This document shows positions 48,620 through 56,740 of a stretch of DNA of 64,000 bases, piece by piece. A program made the translations under genes and the position numbers. Source of the stretch: Martelella radicis (GTDB lineage Bacteria; Pseudomonadota; Alphaproteobacteria; Rhizobiales; Rhizobiaceae); assembly GCF_014196625.1 (NCBI RefSeq), contig NZ_JACIDZ010000003.1:1-64000 (forward strand), in the 5' to 3' direction. The notes under the pieces were generated by a model. That model made no database searches, was not told where the DNA came from, and saw only the letters and a program-made list of their open reading frames with translations. Position 1 is the stretch's first letter, and each line of letters opens with the position of its first letter.

Positions 48620-49936
48620 CTAGAACTCGATCTTCGGTTTGCTGACCAGTTCGTTGAACCTGAACAGGCGCAGATAGAGGATGGAGAGGACAAGACCGAC
48701 AATGACGAGAATGAGCGCCATGGCCGCGCCCAGGCCGTACTGCAGGTTGCCGGTATAGTTGTTGAGCGCGGTGTGGAAGGCCTCCAGCGACCAGACGGTG
48801 GTCGTGCTACCCGGTCCGCCATTCGTGGTCAGCCAGATCAGTTCATAGGAAGAAAGCAGCGACAGCGTCTGGTAGGAGGTGACGAACAGGATCGGCCAGC
48901 GCATCTGCGGCAGGATGATCCTTGTCACCTGTTGCCAGCGGTTTGCGCCGTCGACCTCGCTCGACCAGAGCTGCTGTATGGGGATAGCCCTCAGCGCGCC
49001 GGAAAACAGGATCATGCCGAAGGATGCGCCGACAAAACCGTTGACGAGGATCACCGTCGCCCAGGCGGTCGGGACAGAGCCTTTCATGTAGTTGAAGGCG
49101 GGAAGGCCTAGGTCCTTCGCGGCGACATAGAGGAAACCGTTCTCCCAGGTGAACCACTTCCACATGATGGCATAGAGCACGACCGGCGTGATGCGCGGCA
49201 AAAGCCAGAGCACATTGAAGACGCCACCCGTACGGCTTGGAAGATAGAACACCGCGATGGCGAGAAACAGGCCGACGAAGACGTTGAAGGCCAGCGTGGC
49301 GCAGACGTAGAACACGGTATTGGCGACAAGCTTCAACGTGTCGGCGCGGGTGAGAAGGTCGATGAAATTGTCGGTCGTCCAGGTCCAGCCGGTGTAGGAC
49401 GCGGTGGCGATCATGCCAAGATCGGCCTGGGTTGCGTTCGGCAGGAAGGATTGCAGGGCGGCTTCGAACTGGCCGCGATCGGGATAGCGCGTGTTGATGA
49501 CCGAGCCTTCGAAGGGCTCGGTCGCAAGCTTCAAGTCGCGGATGCGCCGCGGTCGCGAGGGCAGGGATTTCAAGTCGTCCTCGAAAGCGGAGGAGGCCGA
49601 ATAGATATTACCGGAAAGGCGGTCCTCGATTTCCGCGAGAAAGCCGGGCTCGATATCGGTCGTCTTCGCGGCGGCAAGCGTCTCGGCGTTGACCGCATAG
49701 CTCTTCTCGCCGAGGGCTTCGCGCAGGCGTGGGTCGAGGTCGGAGGCTTCAAGCTTGCGCAGCACGGTTTCGGTGACGACATAGGCCCCGCCCGAAATAC
49801 CTGTCGAGGTGCTCATATTGGTAAAGGCGAAGATGCCGGTCAGCGTTGCCGGCAGCAGGAAGAAGGCTGCCAGCAGCAACGCTGCCGGGGTCATCAGCAA
49901 AAGGCCCAAACCATTGGCTCTGTTGGTCATGTTCAT
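48620..49936 (-). CDS. ABC transporter permease (MalF type) with a large periplasmic loop
   Basis: Membrane permease of 438 residues, about 130 more than the usual UgpA/MalF-type subunit of this class. The excess is a hydrophilic region between the first helix (about 10-37) and the next (about 205-230), containing TDIEPGFLAEIEDRLSGNIYSA and SFLPNATQADLGMIA. E. coli MalF also has a large periplasmic P2 domain that contacts the binding protein; this one is probably analogous, not necessarily homologous. The EAA loop is SEVDGANRWQQVTRIILPQMRWP. Confidence 0.9.
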   Translation of the reverse strand: MNMTNRANGLGLLLMTPAALLLAAFFLLPATLTGIFAFTNMSTSTGISGGAYVVTETVLRKLEASDLDPRLREALGEKSYAVNAETLAAAKTTDIEPGFLAEIEDRLSGNIYSASSAFEDDLKSLPSRPRRIRDLKLATEPFEGSVINTRYPDRGQFEAALQSFLPNATQADLGMIATASYTGWTWTTDNFIDLLTRADTLKLVANTVFYVCATLAFNVFVGLFLAIAVFYLPSRTGGVFNVLWLLPRITPVVLYAIMWKWFTWENGFLYVAAKDLGLPAFNYMKGSVPTAWATVILVNGFVGASFGMILFSGALRAIPIQQLWSSEVDGANRWQQVTRIILPQMRWPILFVTSYQTLSLLSSYELIWLTTNGGPGSTTTVWSLEAFHTALNNYTGNLQYGLGAAMALILVIVGLVLSILYLRLFRFNELVSKPKIEF

Positions 49937-49991
49937 GGATCCGTCACGGGAGAAGTTCCCGGAGCCGGCGGGCGGCTCCGGGGCGTGTCAA

Positions 49992-51347
49992 TCAGCGTAT
50001 GATGATCGCGTCGCCGAGCTGGCCGGTGACCTCGCTTTCGACATTGTTGACCGCATCCTCGACCGAGGTCGTGCCGGTCCAGGAGGCTTCCAGCCCTGAA
50101 TACATGGCCTTCCAGACGACGCCGAAATCGATGTCGTTCGGAACCGCCGTGGCATGGGGCAGGAGTTCGGTCGTGGCGATGCTGCTCCACCGGTCATTGG
50201 CAAAGACCGGGACTTCCGCTTCGGCCGAGCCGATGGCGACCTTGCCGGACTTGACGGCATGGAGCGCGGCAATGCGCGGTTCGGTGGCGATCGTGATCAG
50301 TTCGGAAGAAATGACGGCATCGTCGTCGGTGCCGGTGGTGGACATGAGATAGACCAGCGGATGGCTGATCGTGTTGGCGCGGCCGCGCTCATTGCCGGCG
50401 GGGATCAGGCTGTACTGGATCTGGCCGAAGAAGTCCTCGAGGCCCCACTTTGCTTCCCATTCGGCCTTGTGCCAGGTGCCGCCGTGCCAGATGCCGGCCT
50501 GATCGCTGGAAACGGCCTGGTGCCAGTCGTCCCATGTCGAACCCAGATGGGTCGAGGAAACGACGCCCATGTCCGCGGCGTCGACGAAGAACTGGTACAT
50601 GTCGGTGAGCGCCTGGCGGTCGAGCACGATCTTGCCGGTTTCCGGATCGACCATTTCACCGCCGAAGCTGACGTAGAACTGCCAGTAGTCGGTGCCATTG
50701 TTGACGCGCGGCATGAAACCGCGGCGCTCGGCGACGACGCCCTTGTCCTGCATCGCCTTGGCATCGTCCAGCATGTCGTAGAGCGTGTATTCGCCGTCCT
50801 GAACGCGCTGCGGCAGGGCGTCGATGTCCTCTTGTGAATAGCCGATTTCGGCAAGATGGGCGCGGGAGAAGAAGAACGGGCGGGCTTCCGCATCCTGCGG
50901 CAGGCCCCAGACAACGCCGTCATAGCTGGCGATGTCGATCAGGTTCGGATAGATCTGGCTGAGCGGCCAGGCGTCGAAATCGACATAGTCTTCGACCGGG
51001 CGCAGCAGGCCCGAACGCGACCAGGGGCCGATGTCCTCATGGCCGGAGACGATGATGTTCGGCGCATTGCCGGCCTCGGCGGCGAGCGTAACGGCCTGCT
51101 TGAAGTCGTCCCAGCCGGTCCATTCCTGGTGTTCAATCGTGATGTTCACATCCTGGCCCGTTACCGCGTATTCGCGCTCCAGAATGTCCGCAGCCATCTG
51201 GATTGCCTCCCAGCGGTAGCTGCCGGTTTCGCCGGTGCCGCCGGACCAGACGGTGATGGTATAGTCTTCGGCCAGGGCGCCGGAAGCGAAGCCCAGTGCC
51301 ACGACGGAGCCCATAAGGGCGGTTTTGGTTGTCTTGAGTATGCTCAC
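49992..51347 (-). CDS. ABC transporter substrate-binding protein (family 1)
   Basis: Periplasmic binding protein of 451 residues. The signal peptide is SILKTTKTALMGSVVALGFASGALA and the mature protein opens EDYTITVWSGGTGETGSYRWEAIQMAADILEREY. Trp-rich segments (WSGGTG, TWDDWHQAV, IWHGGTWHKAEWEAKWG) are typical of sugar-type ligand sites. The GTG at 51347 has AAGGGG six bases upstream and yields a compact signal peptide; ATG at 51362 is an alternative. Operon context points to a glycerophosphodiester or a similar phospho-polyol ligand, not proven. Confidence 0.88.
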   Translation of the reverse strand: MSILKTTKTALMGSVVALGFASGALAEDYTITVWSGGTGETGSYRWEAIQMAADILEREYAVTGQDVNITIEHQEWTGWDDFKQAVTLAAEAGNAPNIIVSGHEDIGPWSRSGLLRPVEDYVDFDAWPLSQIYPNLIDIASYDGVVWGLPQDAEARPFFFSRAHLAEIGYSQEDIDALPQRVQDGEYTLYDMLDDAKAMQDKGVVAERRGFMPRVNNGTDYWQFYVSFGGEMVDPETGKIVLDRQALTDMYQFFVDAADMGVVSSTHLGSTWDDWHQAVSSDQAGIWHGGTWHKAEWEAKWGLEDFFGQIQYSLIPAGNERGRANTISHPLVYLMSTTGTDDDAVISSELITIATEPRIAALHAVKSGKVAIGSAEAEVPVFANDRWSSIATTELLPHATAVPNDIDFGVVWKAMYSGLEASWTGTTSVEDAVNNVESEVTGQLGDAIIIR

Positions 51348-51380
51348 GGGAAGCCCCTTCATCTCGTTGCCGCATGCGAC

Positions 51381-51398
51381 ATTGCACGCGCGTGCAAT
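51381..51398. promoter_or_regulatory. 18-bp perfect palindrome, LacI operator
   Basis: ATTGCACGCGCGTGCAAT is fully self-complementary. It lies 34 bases before the chosen start of the binding-protein gene. Even spacing with a central CG and TGCA-type arms is the classic LacI-family operator form, and the operon encodes a LacI protein. Confidence 0.75.
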
Positions 51399-51567
51399 CT
51401 CTACCGGAGCCATATGTCCGGCGCTTGAAGCTTATGTTACCGTTTTGTGTAGAAGCGGGTTCAGGTCACTGTTCGGTGAAAGCATCTCATTGATTTAATT
51501 TTCATTTCTTCAGCGCAGATGAATTTCTCTGGCACTTGGGACCGTAGCCGGATACGATTTCGTCACA
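51399..51567. other. Divergent spacer between the importer operon and the deoR-type gene
   Basis: The spacer between the two genes spans 311 bases in all. Its left part holds the LacI palindrome and its right part the Pho-box-like array and GlpR-like palindrome listed separately. In this middle section I see a TGTTCGGTGA element (51472-51481) that resembles a GlpR half-site, and nothing coding. Confidence 0.4.
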
Positions 51568-51607
51568 GCTTCATTCAAACGTCATCATAGGTTCAACAGC
51601 CTGTCAC
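51568..51607 (+). promoter_or_regulatory. Candidate tandem Pho-box array
   Basis: Four 7-bp units at exact 11-bp intervals: GCTTCAT (51568), ACGTCAT (51579), GGTTCAA (51590) and CTGTCAC (51601). All carry TCA at positions 4-6, and the last matches the CTGTCAY consensus fully. This is the geometry of two adjacent PhoB boxes. Three units are degenerate, so binding is uncertain. Confidence 0.4.
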
Positions 51608-51618
51608 CTATGGAGCAG

Positions 51619-51634
51619 ATGTCCGTTCGAGCAT
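51619..51634. promoter_or_regulatory. GlpR-like imperfect palindrome
   Basis: ATGTCCG-TT-CGAGCAT matches its own reverse complement at five of seven arm positions and resembles the glycerol-repressor operator. It lies 24 bases before the DeoR-type start, consistent with autoregulation. Confidence 0.45.
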
Positions 51635-51658
51635 AGAAATCGCAATTCAGTGGCGCTA

Positions 51659-52432
51659 ATGAACATCAGTGATCGTCAAACGAAAATTCTGGCCCTGGTC
51701 GAGGCGCATGGCGCGATGACCATCGAGACACTGGCGGAGGAGTTTGGCGTTTCGCCGCAGACGATCCGACGCGACGTGAATATGCTCTGCAGCGCTGACC
51801 AGTTGCGCCGCAGGCATGGCGGCGTGGAGCGGATGAGCGCTGGCGTCAATCTCTCCTATGACAGCCGGCGGCTATCGCATCCCGAGGCCAAGCGACGGAT
51901 CGGTCAGCTTGTCGCAGCGATGATCCCGAGCCGCGCCTCGCTGATGTTTTCGATCGGCACCACGCCGGAGATGGTTGCGGCCGCGATGGTCGATCATGAC
52001 GACCTGACCGTTGTGACCAACAATCTGAACGTTGCCATGGCGCTCAGCCCCAACAACTCAAACCGCATCTTCATTCCGGGCGGCATGATCCGCCTGCCGG
52101 ACCGTGACCTGATCGGCCAGGAAGTGGAGGCTATGTTCAACGGCTACCGCGCCGATTTCGGCATTTATGGCGTGGCCGGCGTCGAGCCCGACGGCGCGCT
52201 CGTCGATTTCGACCAGCAGGAGGCTGCTGCCCGCGAAGCAATCCGCATGAGCTGCCGTACCTCGATCCTGGTTGCCGACCGGTCGAAATTCTCAAGGCCC
52301 GCTCCGGCCAAGCGCGGCCGGTTGGGCGATGCCGACATCCTCGTGCTCGACGGGCCGCCGACGCTCGAAATGGCCGCCCTGATCGAGTCCGAGGGCGTTT
52401 CGCTGCGCTATCCTGAGGAAGAACTAGCCTGA
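51659..52432 (+). CDS. DeoR/GlpR family transcriptional regulator
   Basis: Product of 257 residues. N-terminal winged HTH: DRQTKILALVEAHGAMTIETLAEEFGVSPQTIRRDVNML, with the DeoR signature RRRHGGVER. The effector domain has LMFSIGTTPEMVA, VVTNNLNVA and FGIYGVAGVEPDGAL, the phospho-sugar site of DeoR proteins (usually GxxTx). The ATG at 51659 is used; a GTG three codons earlier is possible, and no clear ribosome binding site separates them. It is divergent from the importer operon with the GDPD gene, so it is a fair candidate for GlpR of this organism. Confidence 0.88.
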   Translation: MNISDRQTKILALVEAHGAMTIETLAEEFGVSPQTIRRDVNMLCSADQLRRRHGGVERMSAGVNLSYDSRRLSHPEAKRRIGQLVAAMIPSRASLMFSIGTTPEMVAAAMVDHDDLTVVTNNLNVAMALSPNNSNRIFIPGGMIRLPDRDLIGQEVEAMFNGYRADFGIYGVAGVEPDGALVDFDQQEAAAREAIRMSCRTSILVADRSKFSRPAPAKRGRLGDADILVLDGPPTLEMAALIESEGVSLRYPEEELA

Positions 52433-52529
52433 GCGGCGATGGTGATGGTCTTTGGCGGCGAGGCGCCGCGCCGCAGCCGATCCGCAGATGACTGTTCGGC
52501 GCGACGCCGGTTCGTTCCGGACCGGGGGC

Positions 52530-53705
52530 CTATCCCCGCTCGACGCAGAGCGCCACGCCCATGCCGCCGCCGATGCAGAGCGTGGCCAGGCCCTTGCGCG
52601 CATCACGTCGCTTCATTTCGTGCAGCAGGGTTACCAGGATACGCGCGCCGGAGGCGCCGATCGGGTGGCCGATGGCAATCGCTCCGCCATTGACGTTGAC
52701 CTTCGCCGGATCGAAGCCGAGCCCGTCATTGACGGCGCAGGCCTGAGCTGCGAACGCTTCATTGGCTTCGACAAGATCGAGGTCGCCGACAGACCAGCCG
52801 GCCTTCTCCAGAGCCTTGCGCGAGGCCGGGATCGGCCCTGTGCCCATGATCGTCGGGTCAACGCCGGCCGTCGCCCAGGAGGCGATGCGGGCAAGCGGCG
52901 TCAGGCCGCGGCGGGCGGCTTCATCCGCATGCATCAGGACGAGGGCGGCCGCGCCGTCATTGAGGCCCGAGGCATTGCCCGCCGTCACCGTGCCGTCCTT
53001 GTCGAAGGCCGGGCGGAGAGCGGCCAGCGTCTCGGCGCTGGCATCGGGGCGGATCTGCTCGTCGGTGTCGACGATGGTTTCGCTTCGGCGCGATTTCACG
53101 GCAAAGGGCACGATCTCCTCGGCAAACCGTCCGGCATCGCGCGCGGCGGTCGCCTTGCGATGGCTGGAAAGCGCGAATTCGTCCTGGCGGGCGCGGTCGA
53201 TGCCGCATTGCCGGGCAATGTTCTCGGCGGTGATGCCCATATGCATGCCGCCGAAGGCATCGGTCAGGCCGTCGCCGACCATGGTGTCGACAAAGCTCGC
53301 CGTGCCCATCTTGTGGCCGCTGCGCAGATGCGCGCAATGGGGTGAGAGCGACATGGATTCCTGTCCGCCGGCCACCACGATGCGGGCATCGCCCATGGCG
53401 ATCTGCTGCATCCCGAGCGCCACGGTGCGCAGGCCCGAACCGCAGACCTGATTGATCAGAAAGGCCGTGGCGCTATCGGGAATGCCGGCGGCAATGGCTG
53501 CCTGGCGCGCCGGGTTCTGCCCGGCGCCGGCCGTCAGTACCTGGCCGAGGATGACTTCGTCCACCTCGTCAGGGCTCACGGTCGCGCGTTCAAGCGCTGC
53601 GGCGATGGCCGTGCTGCCGAGCTGATGGGCGGGCACGGTGGCGAAGGACTTCATGAAGGCGCCGACGGCCGTGCGTGCAGCGGAAACAATGACGACGTCG
53701 CTCAT
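52530..53705 (-). CDS. Acetyl-CoA C-acetyltransferase (thiolase)
   Basis: Biosynthetic or degradative thiolase of 391 residues that joins or cleaves acetoacetyl-CoA. Catalytic residues are Cys88 (NQVCGSGL), His347 ([16 protein letters not shown]) and Cys377 (CIGGGMG). The sequence agrees with the AtoB/PhbA group more than with 3-oxoadipyl-CoA thiolase, but substrate range cannot be fixed by eye. Its start overlaps the ScoB stop by four bases, so the order ScoA, ScoB, thiolase forms an acetoacetate-to-acetyl-CoA pathway. Confidence 0.92.
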   Translation of the reverse strand: MSDVVIVSAARTAVGAFMKSFATVPAHQLGSTAIAAALERATVSPDEVDEVILGQVLTAGAGQNPARQAAIAAGIPDSATAFLINQVCGSGLRTVALGMQQIAMGDARIVVAGGQESMSLSPHCAHLRSGHKMGTASFVDTMVGDGLTDAFGGMHMGITAENIARQCGIDRARQDEFALSSHRKATAARDAGRFAEEIVPFAVKSRRSETIVDTDEQIRPDASAETLAALRPAFDKDGTVTAGNASGLNDGAAALVLMHADEAARRGLTPLARIASWATAGVDPTIMGTGPIPASRKALEKAGWSVGDLDLVEANEAFAAQACAVNDGLGFDPAKVNVNGGAIAIGHPIGASGARILVTLLHEMKRRDARKGLATLCIGGGMGVALCVERG

Positions 53706-54361
53706 TTGCCGCCCTCCCGATCCAGTTCGACATCGAAGCGCGCTTCAGTCTTGGCGGTGATCTCGTCGAGCGAGACGCCATCGGCCAGTTCTGTGAGAAC
53801 CATCTTCACCGGTCCCTGCCTTGCGATGGTGAAGACGCCGAGATCGGTGATCACCATGTCTGCGACGCGGGTGCCGGTCAGCGGCAGGGTACATTCGCGC
53901 AGGAGCTTCGGTGAACCCTTCGCCTCGTGCTCCATCACCACGACGACGCGCTTGACGCCGGCGACGAGGTCCATCGCCCCGCCCATGCCCTTGACCATCT
54001 TGCCCGGGATCATCCAGTTGGCGAGATCGCCGTTTTCGGCAACCTGCATGGCGCCAAGGATCGACAGGTCGATATGGCCGCCGCGGATCATGGCGAAGCT
54101 TTCCGATGAGGAGAAGAAGCTTGTCTGGGGCAGGGCCGTCACCGTCTGCTTGCCGGCATTGATCAGGTCGGCATCCTCTTCGCCCTCATAGGGAAAAGGA
54201 CCCATGCCCATCATGCCGTTTTCGCTCTGCAGGCGAACGTCCATGTCGTCGGGAATGTAATTGGCGACAAGCGTCGGAATGCCGATGCCGAGATTGACGT
54301 AGAAGCCGTCCTCAAGTTCGCGGGCGGCACGGGCCGCCATCTGGTCACGTGTCCAGGCCAT
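53702..54361 (-). CDS. scoB: 3-oxoacid CoA-transferase subunit B
   Basis: Beta subunit of succinyl-CoA:3-ketoacid CoA-transferase, 219 residues. The catalytic Glu47 lies in [29 protein letters not shown], and [18 protein letters not shown] precedes it, as in class I CoA transferases. Co-encoded with subunit A one base upstream. Acetoacetate is the most likely substrate given the thiolase; 3-oxoadipate (PcaIJ-type) is the alternative. Confidence 0.92.
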   Translation of the reverse strand: MAWTRDQMAARAARELEDGFYVNLGIGIPTLVANYIPDDMDVRLQSENGMMGMGPFPYEGEEDADLINAGKQTVTALPQTSFFSSSESFAMIRGGHIDLSILGAMQVAENGDLANWMIPGKMVKGMGGAMDLVAGVKRVVVVMEHEAKGSPKLLRECTLPLTGTRVADMVITDLGVFTIARQGPVKMVLTELADGVSLDEITAKTEARFDVELDREGGK

Positions 54362-54362
54362 G

Positions 54363-55076
54363 TTACGCCTCCTCCGACTTGCGTTCGCGCACGGTCCGCT
54401 TCTCGATGTGCTTCACCGGGTTCGGCACATGCACGATGCGGGAGACGAAGATGCCGGGCGTGTGGATATGATCGGGGTCGATCTCGCCGGGGGCAACCAG
54501 ATGCTCGACTTCGGCCACCGTCATCCGGGCGGCCGTCGCCATGTCCGGATTGAAGTTGCGCGCGGTCTTGCGGTAGACGAGATTACCCTCATGATCGCCC
54601 GTGTGGGCATGGACGAGGGCGATGTCGGCGAAAAGGCCGGTCTCCATCACATAGTCCTCGCCGCCGAAGCTGCGGATTTCCTTGCCCTCGGCAATCATCG
54701 TGCCGACGCCGGTCTTGGTGAAGAAGGCCGGAATGCCGGCGCCGCCGGCGCGGATGCGTTCGGCGAGCGTGCCCTGCGGGTTGAATTCGAGTTCCAACTC
54801 GCCGCCGAGATATTGTTCGGCGAACAGCTTGTTCTCGCCCACATAGGACGAGATCATCTTTTTGATCTGCCGCGTTTCCAGAAGCCGGCCGAGGCCGATC
54901 CCGTCGACGCCGGCATTGTTGGAGATGACCGTCAGGTCGCGGGCGCCCGATTCCAGCACCGCCTCGATCAGCGCCTCGGGAATGCCGCACAGGCCGAAAC
55001 CGCCCGACATGATCACCATGCCGTCACGCAACTGACCGGCGAGCGCCTCGGCCGCCGATTGATAGACTTTCCGCAT
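54363..55076 (-). CDS. scoA: 3-oxoacid CoA-transferase subunit A
   Basis: Alpha subunit, 237 residues. The CoA-binding glycine motif is [16 protein letters not shown], followed by [20 protein letters not shown] and the [24 protein letters not shown] segment, matching ScoA/AtoD. The ATG at 55076 is behind GGGAGGAGG. It is divergent from a PAS-LuxR regulator 82 bases away; the operon order is scoA-scoB-thiolase. Confidence 0.93.
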   Translation of the reverse strand: MRKVYQSAAEALAGQLRDGMVIMSGGFGLCGIPEALIEAVLESGARDLTVISNNAGVDGIGLGRLLETRQIKKMISSYVGENKLFAEQYLGGELELEFNPQGTLAERIRAGGAGIPAFFTKTGVGTMIAEGKEIRSFGGEDYVMETGLFADIALVHAHTGDHEGNLVYRKTARNFNPDMATAARMTVAEVEHLVAPGEIDPDHIHTPGIFVSRIVHVPNPVKHIEKRTVRERKSEEA

Positions 55077-55142
55077 TGCCTCCTCCCAGAGAAATTGCAA
55101 TTTGTCAGATGCAGAATAAGGCTTGCGGCGGCGACAGGCCGA

Positions 55143-55158
55143 GTCGTATTTATACGAC
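55143..55158. promoter_or_regulatory. Perfect 7-2-7 palindrome touching the PAS-LuxR start codon
   Basis: GTCGTAT-TT-ATACGAC is a perfect inverted repeat whose last base immediately precedes the ATG at 55159. It lies in the divergent promoter region with scoA (start 55076). It is the obvious operator for the LuxR-type regulator, autoregulating its own start and controlling the scoAB-thiolase operon. Confidence 0.65.
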
Positions 55159-55740
55159 ATGAACACTGCCCAAGCCGCTTTCACCCTGTCCGAGCTACCG
55201 GTGCCGCTGGTCTTTGCCACGCATCGGGTGATCCGCGACTGCAATGGCGAATTCGCGGCGTTGTTCGGCTATGAGCGCGATGCCCTGATCAACAAGAGCT
55301 TTGCGCGGCTTTACCCGGCGATCGATGACTTCGTGCGCACCGGCGAGATGTGGCGGGACAACCTGCCGGGCGGCGCGGTCTATTATGACGAACGGATCAT
55401 GGCCGCGACCGACGGACGCCGCTTCTGGTGCCGGGTGCGGGGTCGTTCGCACAATACGGGCGATCCCTTCGCCGCTGCCGTTTATTGTTTTGAACCGATC
55501 GCGCGGCCGGTTTCGGCGGCCAATACGGGGCTGACCGGAAGGCAGCGGCAGATCCTCACGCTTGTGGCCCAGGGCAAGACCAATGCCGCGATCGCCGAGG
55601 AGCTTGGACTTTCGCGCCGGACCATCGAGATGCACCGGCTGCGTATGACGCGGGCGCTTGGTCTTGCCAACACCGCCGAGTTGATCGCCTGGTTCCTCAA
55701 CACCCCGCCTGAAGAGGGGCAGCACCGAATCGACAATTGA
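55159..55740 (+). CDS. PAS-domain LuxR-type transcriptional regulator
   Basis: Product of 193 residues. N-terminal half is a PAS fold (VIRDCNGEFAALFGYERDALINKSFARLYPAIDDF, then GRRFWCRVRGRS). The C-terminal HTH is LTGRQRQILTLVAQGKTNAAIAEELGLSRRTIEMHRLRMTRAL, the LuxR signature. There is no histidine-kinase or receiver domain, so it may sense a metabolite directly. Located divergently from scoA. The ATG at 55159 abuts a perfect palindrome with no clear ribosome binding site; an in-frame upstream start (55123) would add the palindrome to the coding sequence. Confidence 0.87.
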   Translation: MNTAQAAFTLSELPVPLVFATHRVIRDCNGEFAALFGYERDALINKSFARLYPAIDDFVRTGEMWRDNLPGGAVYYDERIMAATDGRRFWCRVRGRSHNTGDPFAAAVYCFEPIARPVSAANTGLTGRQRQILTLVAQGKTNAAIAEELGLSRRTIEMHRLRMTRALGLANTAELIAWFLNTPPEEGQHRIDN

Positions 55741-55800
55741 CGAAAGTCGAATTACCTTGCCGATTGTTGCGGATTTCGCAATTTTTTGGGGGGGTATTTG

Positions 55801-56730
55801 ATGAACCTGCGCGGTCTAAGGCTTTTGCACCTGATCGTTCTCACCGGCTCGCTCTCGGAAGCCGCGGCGCGGCTCAATCTGTCCCCATCGGCCGCCAGCA
55901 GGCTGTTGTCGCAGCTCGAGGACCAGCTTTCGCTGACGCTGTTTTCGCGCTCGCGCCGCAATCTCGAACTGACGGAGGATGGCGCCGAGTTCTACCAGCA
56001 GATCGCCAACACGCTGACGGGCATTGACGAGATCGCCACCGTTGCCCGCGACATCAAGACCCGCAAGCGCAACTGGCTGTCGGTGGTCACCGCGCCGCCG
56101 CTTGCCAATGCGCTGGTGGTGCCGGCCATTGCCGCCATGCGCGAGGCGGGCCATGAGTTTCAGTGCACGGTTCATGTCGAAAGCCGCTTTGCCATCGAGA
56201 GCAAGGTCGCCGCGCGCGGCTACAATCTCGGCGTCATTTCTCTGCCGGTCGAAAACGCAATCATCCCGCTCGACATCATGCCGATCCTGAAGGCGAGGCT
56301 CTGCGTTCTCATGCCGGAGAACCACGCGCTCGCCCGCCATCGGGAAATCACGCCGACCATGCTGGAGAACGCACCCTTCGTCACGCTGGCGCCCGGCCAG
56401 CGCTGGCGCAGCCGGCTCGACGAGGTGATGGGCGGCTCTGGTCTTCGGGTCGACACGGCGGTCGAGACCGGCTCGACCATCGTGACGGTGGAAATGGTGC
56501 GGATGGGTCTCGGCGTGACGCTGATCGACCCCGTCTGCGCCCCGGCGCTGACCACGAAGGGCCTGGTTCTGCGCCCGCTTGCCGGCGATCACTGGATCAC
56601 CTATGCGAGCCTGCACGCCAAGGGGCCGCGCTCGCAATTGTCGGAGGTCTTTCTCGATGCGCTGAGCCAGCATGTCGAGGTGCAGCGCGCCGAACGTCCG
56701 GAGATCGCCGATCTGTTCTACCTGATCTGA
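55801..56730 (+). CDS. LysR family transcriptional regulator
   Basis: Product of 309 residues. HTH: LRGLRLLHLIVLTGSLSEAAARLNLSPSAASRLLSQLEDQL; effector domain about 90-290, with LGVISLPVENA and MGLGVTLIDPVCAPAL. The ATG at 55801 follows GGGGGGG. It lies 60 bases after the PAS-LuxR gene and is convergent with the lyase at 56741, so its target is not obvious. LysR proteins often control neighbouring catabolic genes; the lyase-importer operon is a candidate. Confidence 0.9.
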   Translation: MNLRGLRLLHLIVLTGSLSEAAARLNLSPSAASRLLSQLEDQLSLTLFSRSRRNLELTEDGAEFYQQIANTLTGIDEIATVARDIKTRKRNWLSVVTAPPLANALVVPAIAAMREAGHEFQCTVHVESRFAIESKVAARGYNLGVISLPVENAIIPLDIMPILKARLCVLMPENHALARHREITPTMLENAPFVTLAPGQRWRSRLDEVMGGSGLRVDTAVETGSTIVTVEMVRMGLGVTLIDPVCAPALTTKGLVLRPLAGDHWITYASLHAKGPRSQLSEVFLDALSQHVEVQRAERPEIADLFYLI

Positions 56731-56740
56731 CGGCCGCCGC

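Noticed and set aside
51348-51567. Standard promoter for the importer binding-protein gene
   Set aside because: No pair of -35 and -10 hexamers with reasonable spacing could be found on the minus strand, so no coordinates are given.
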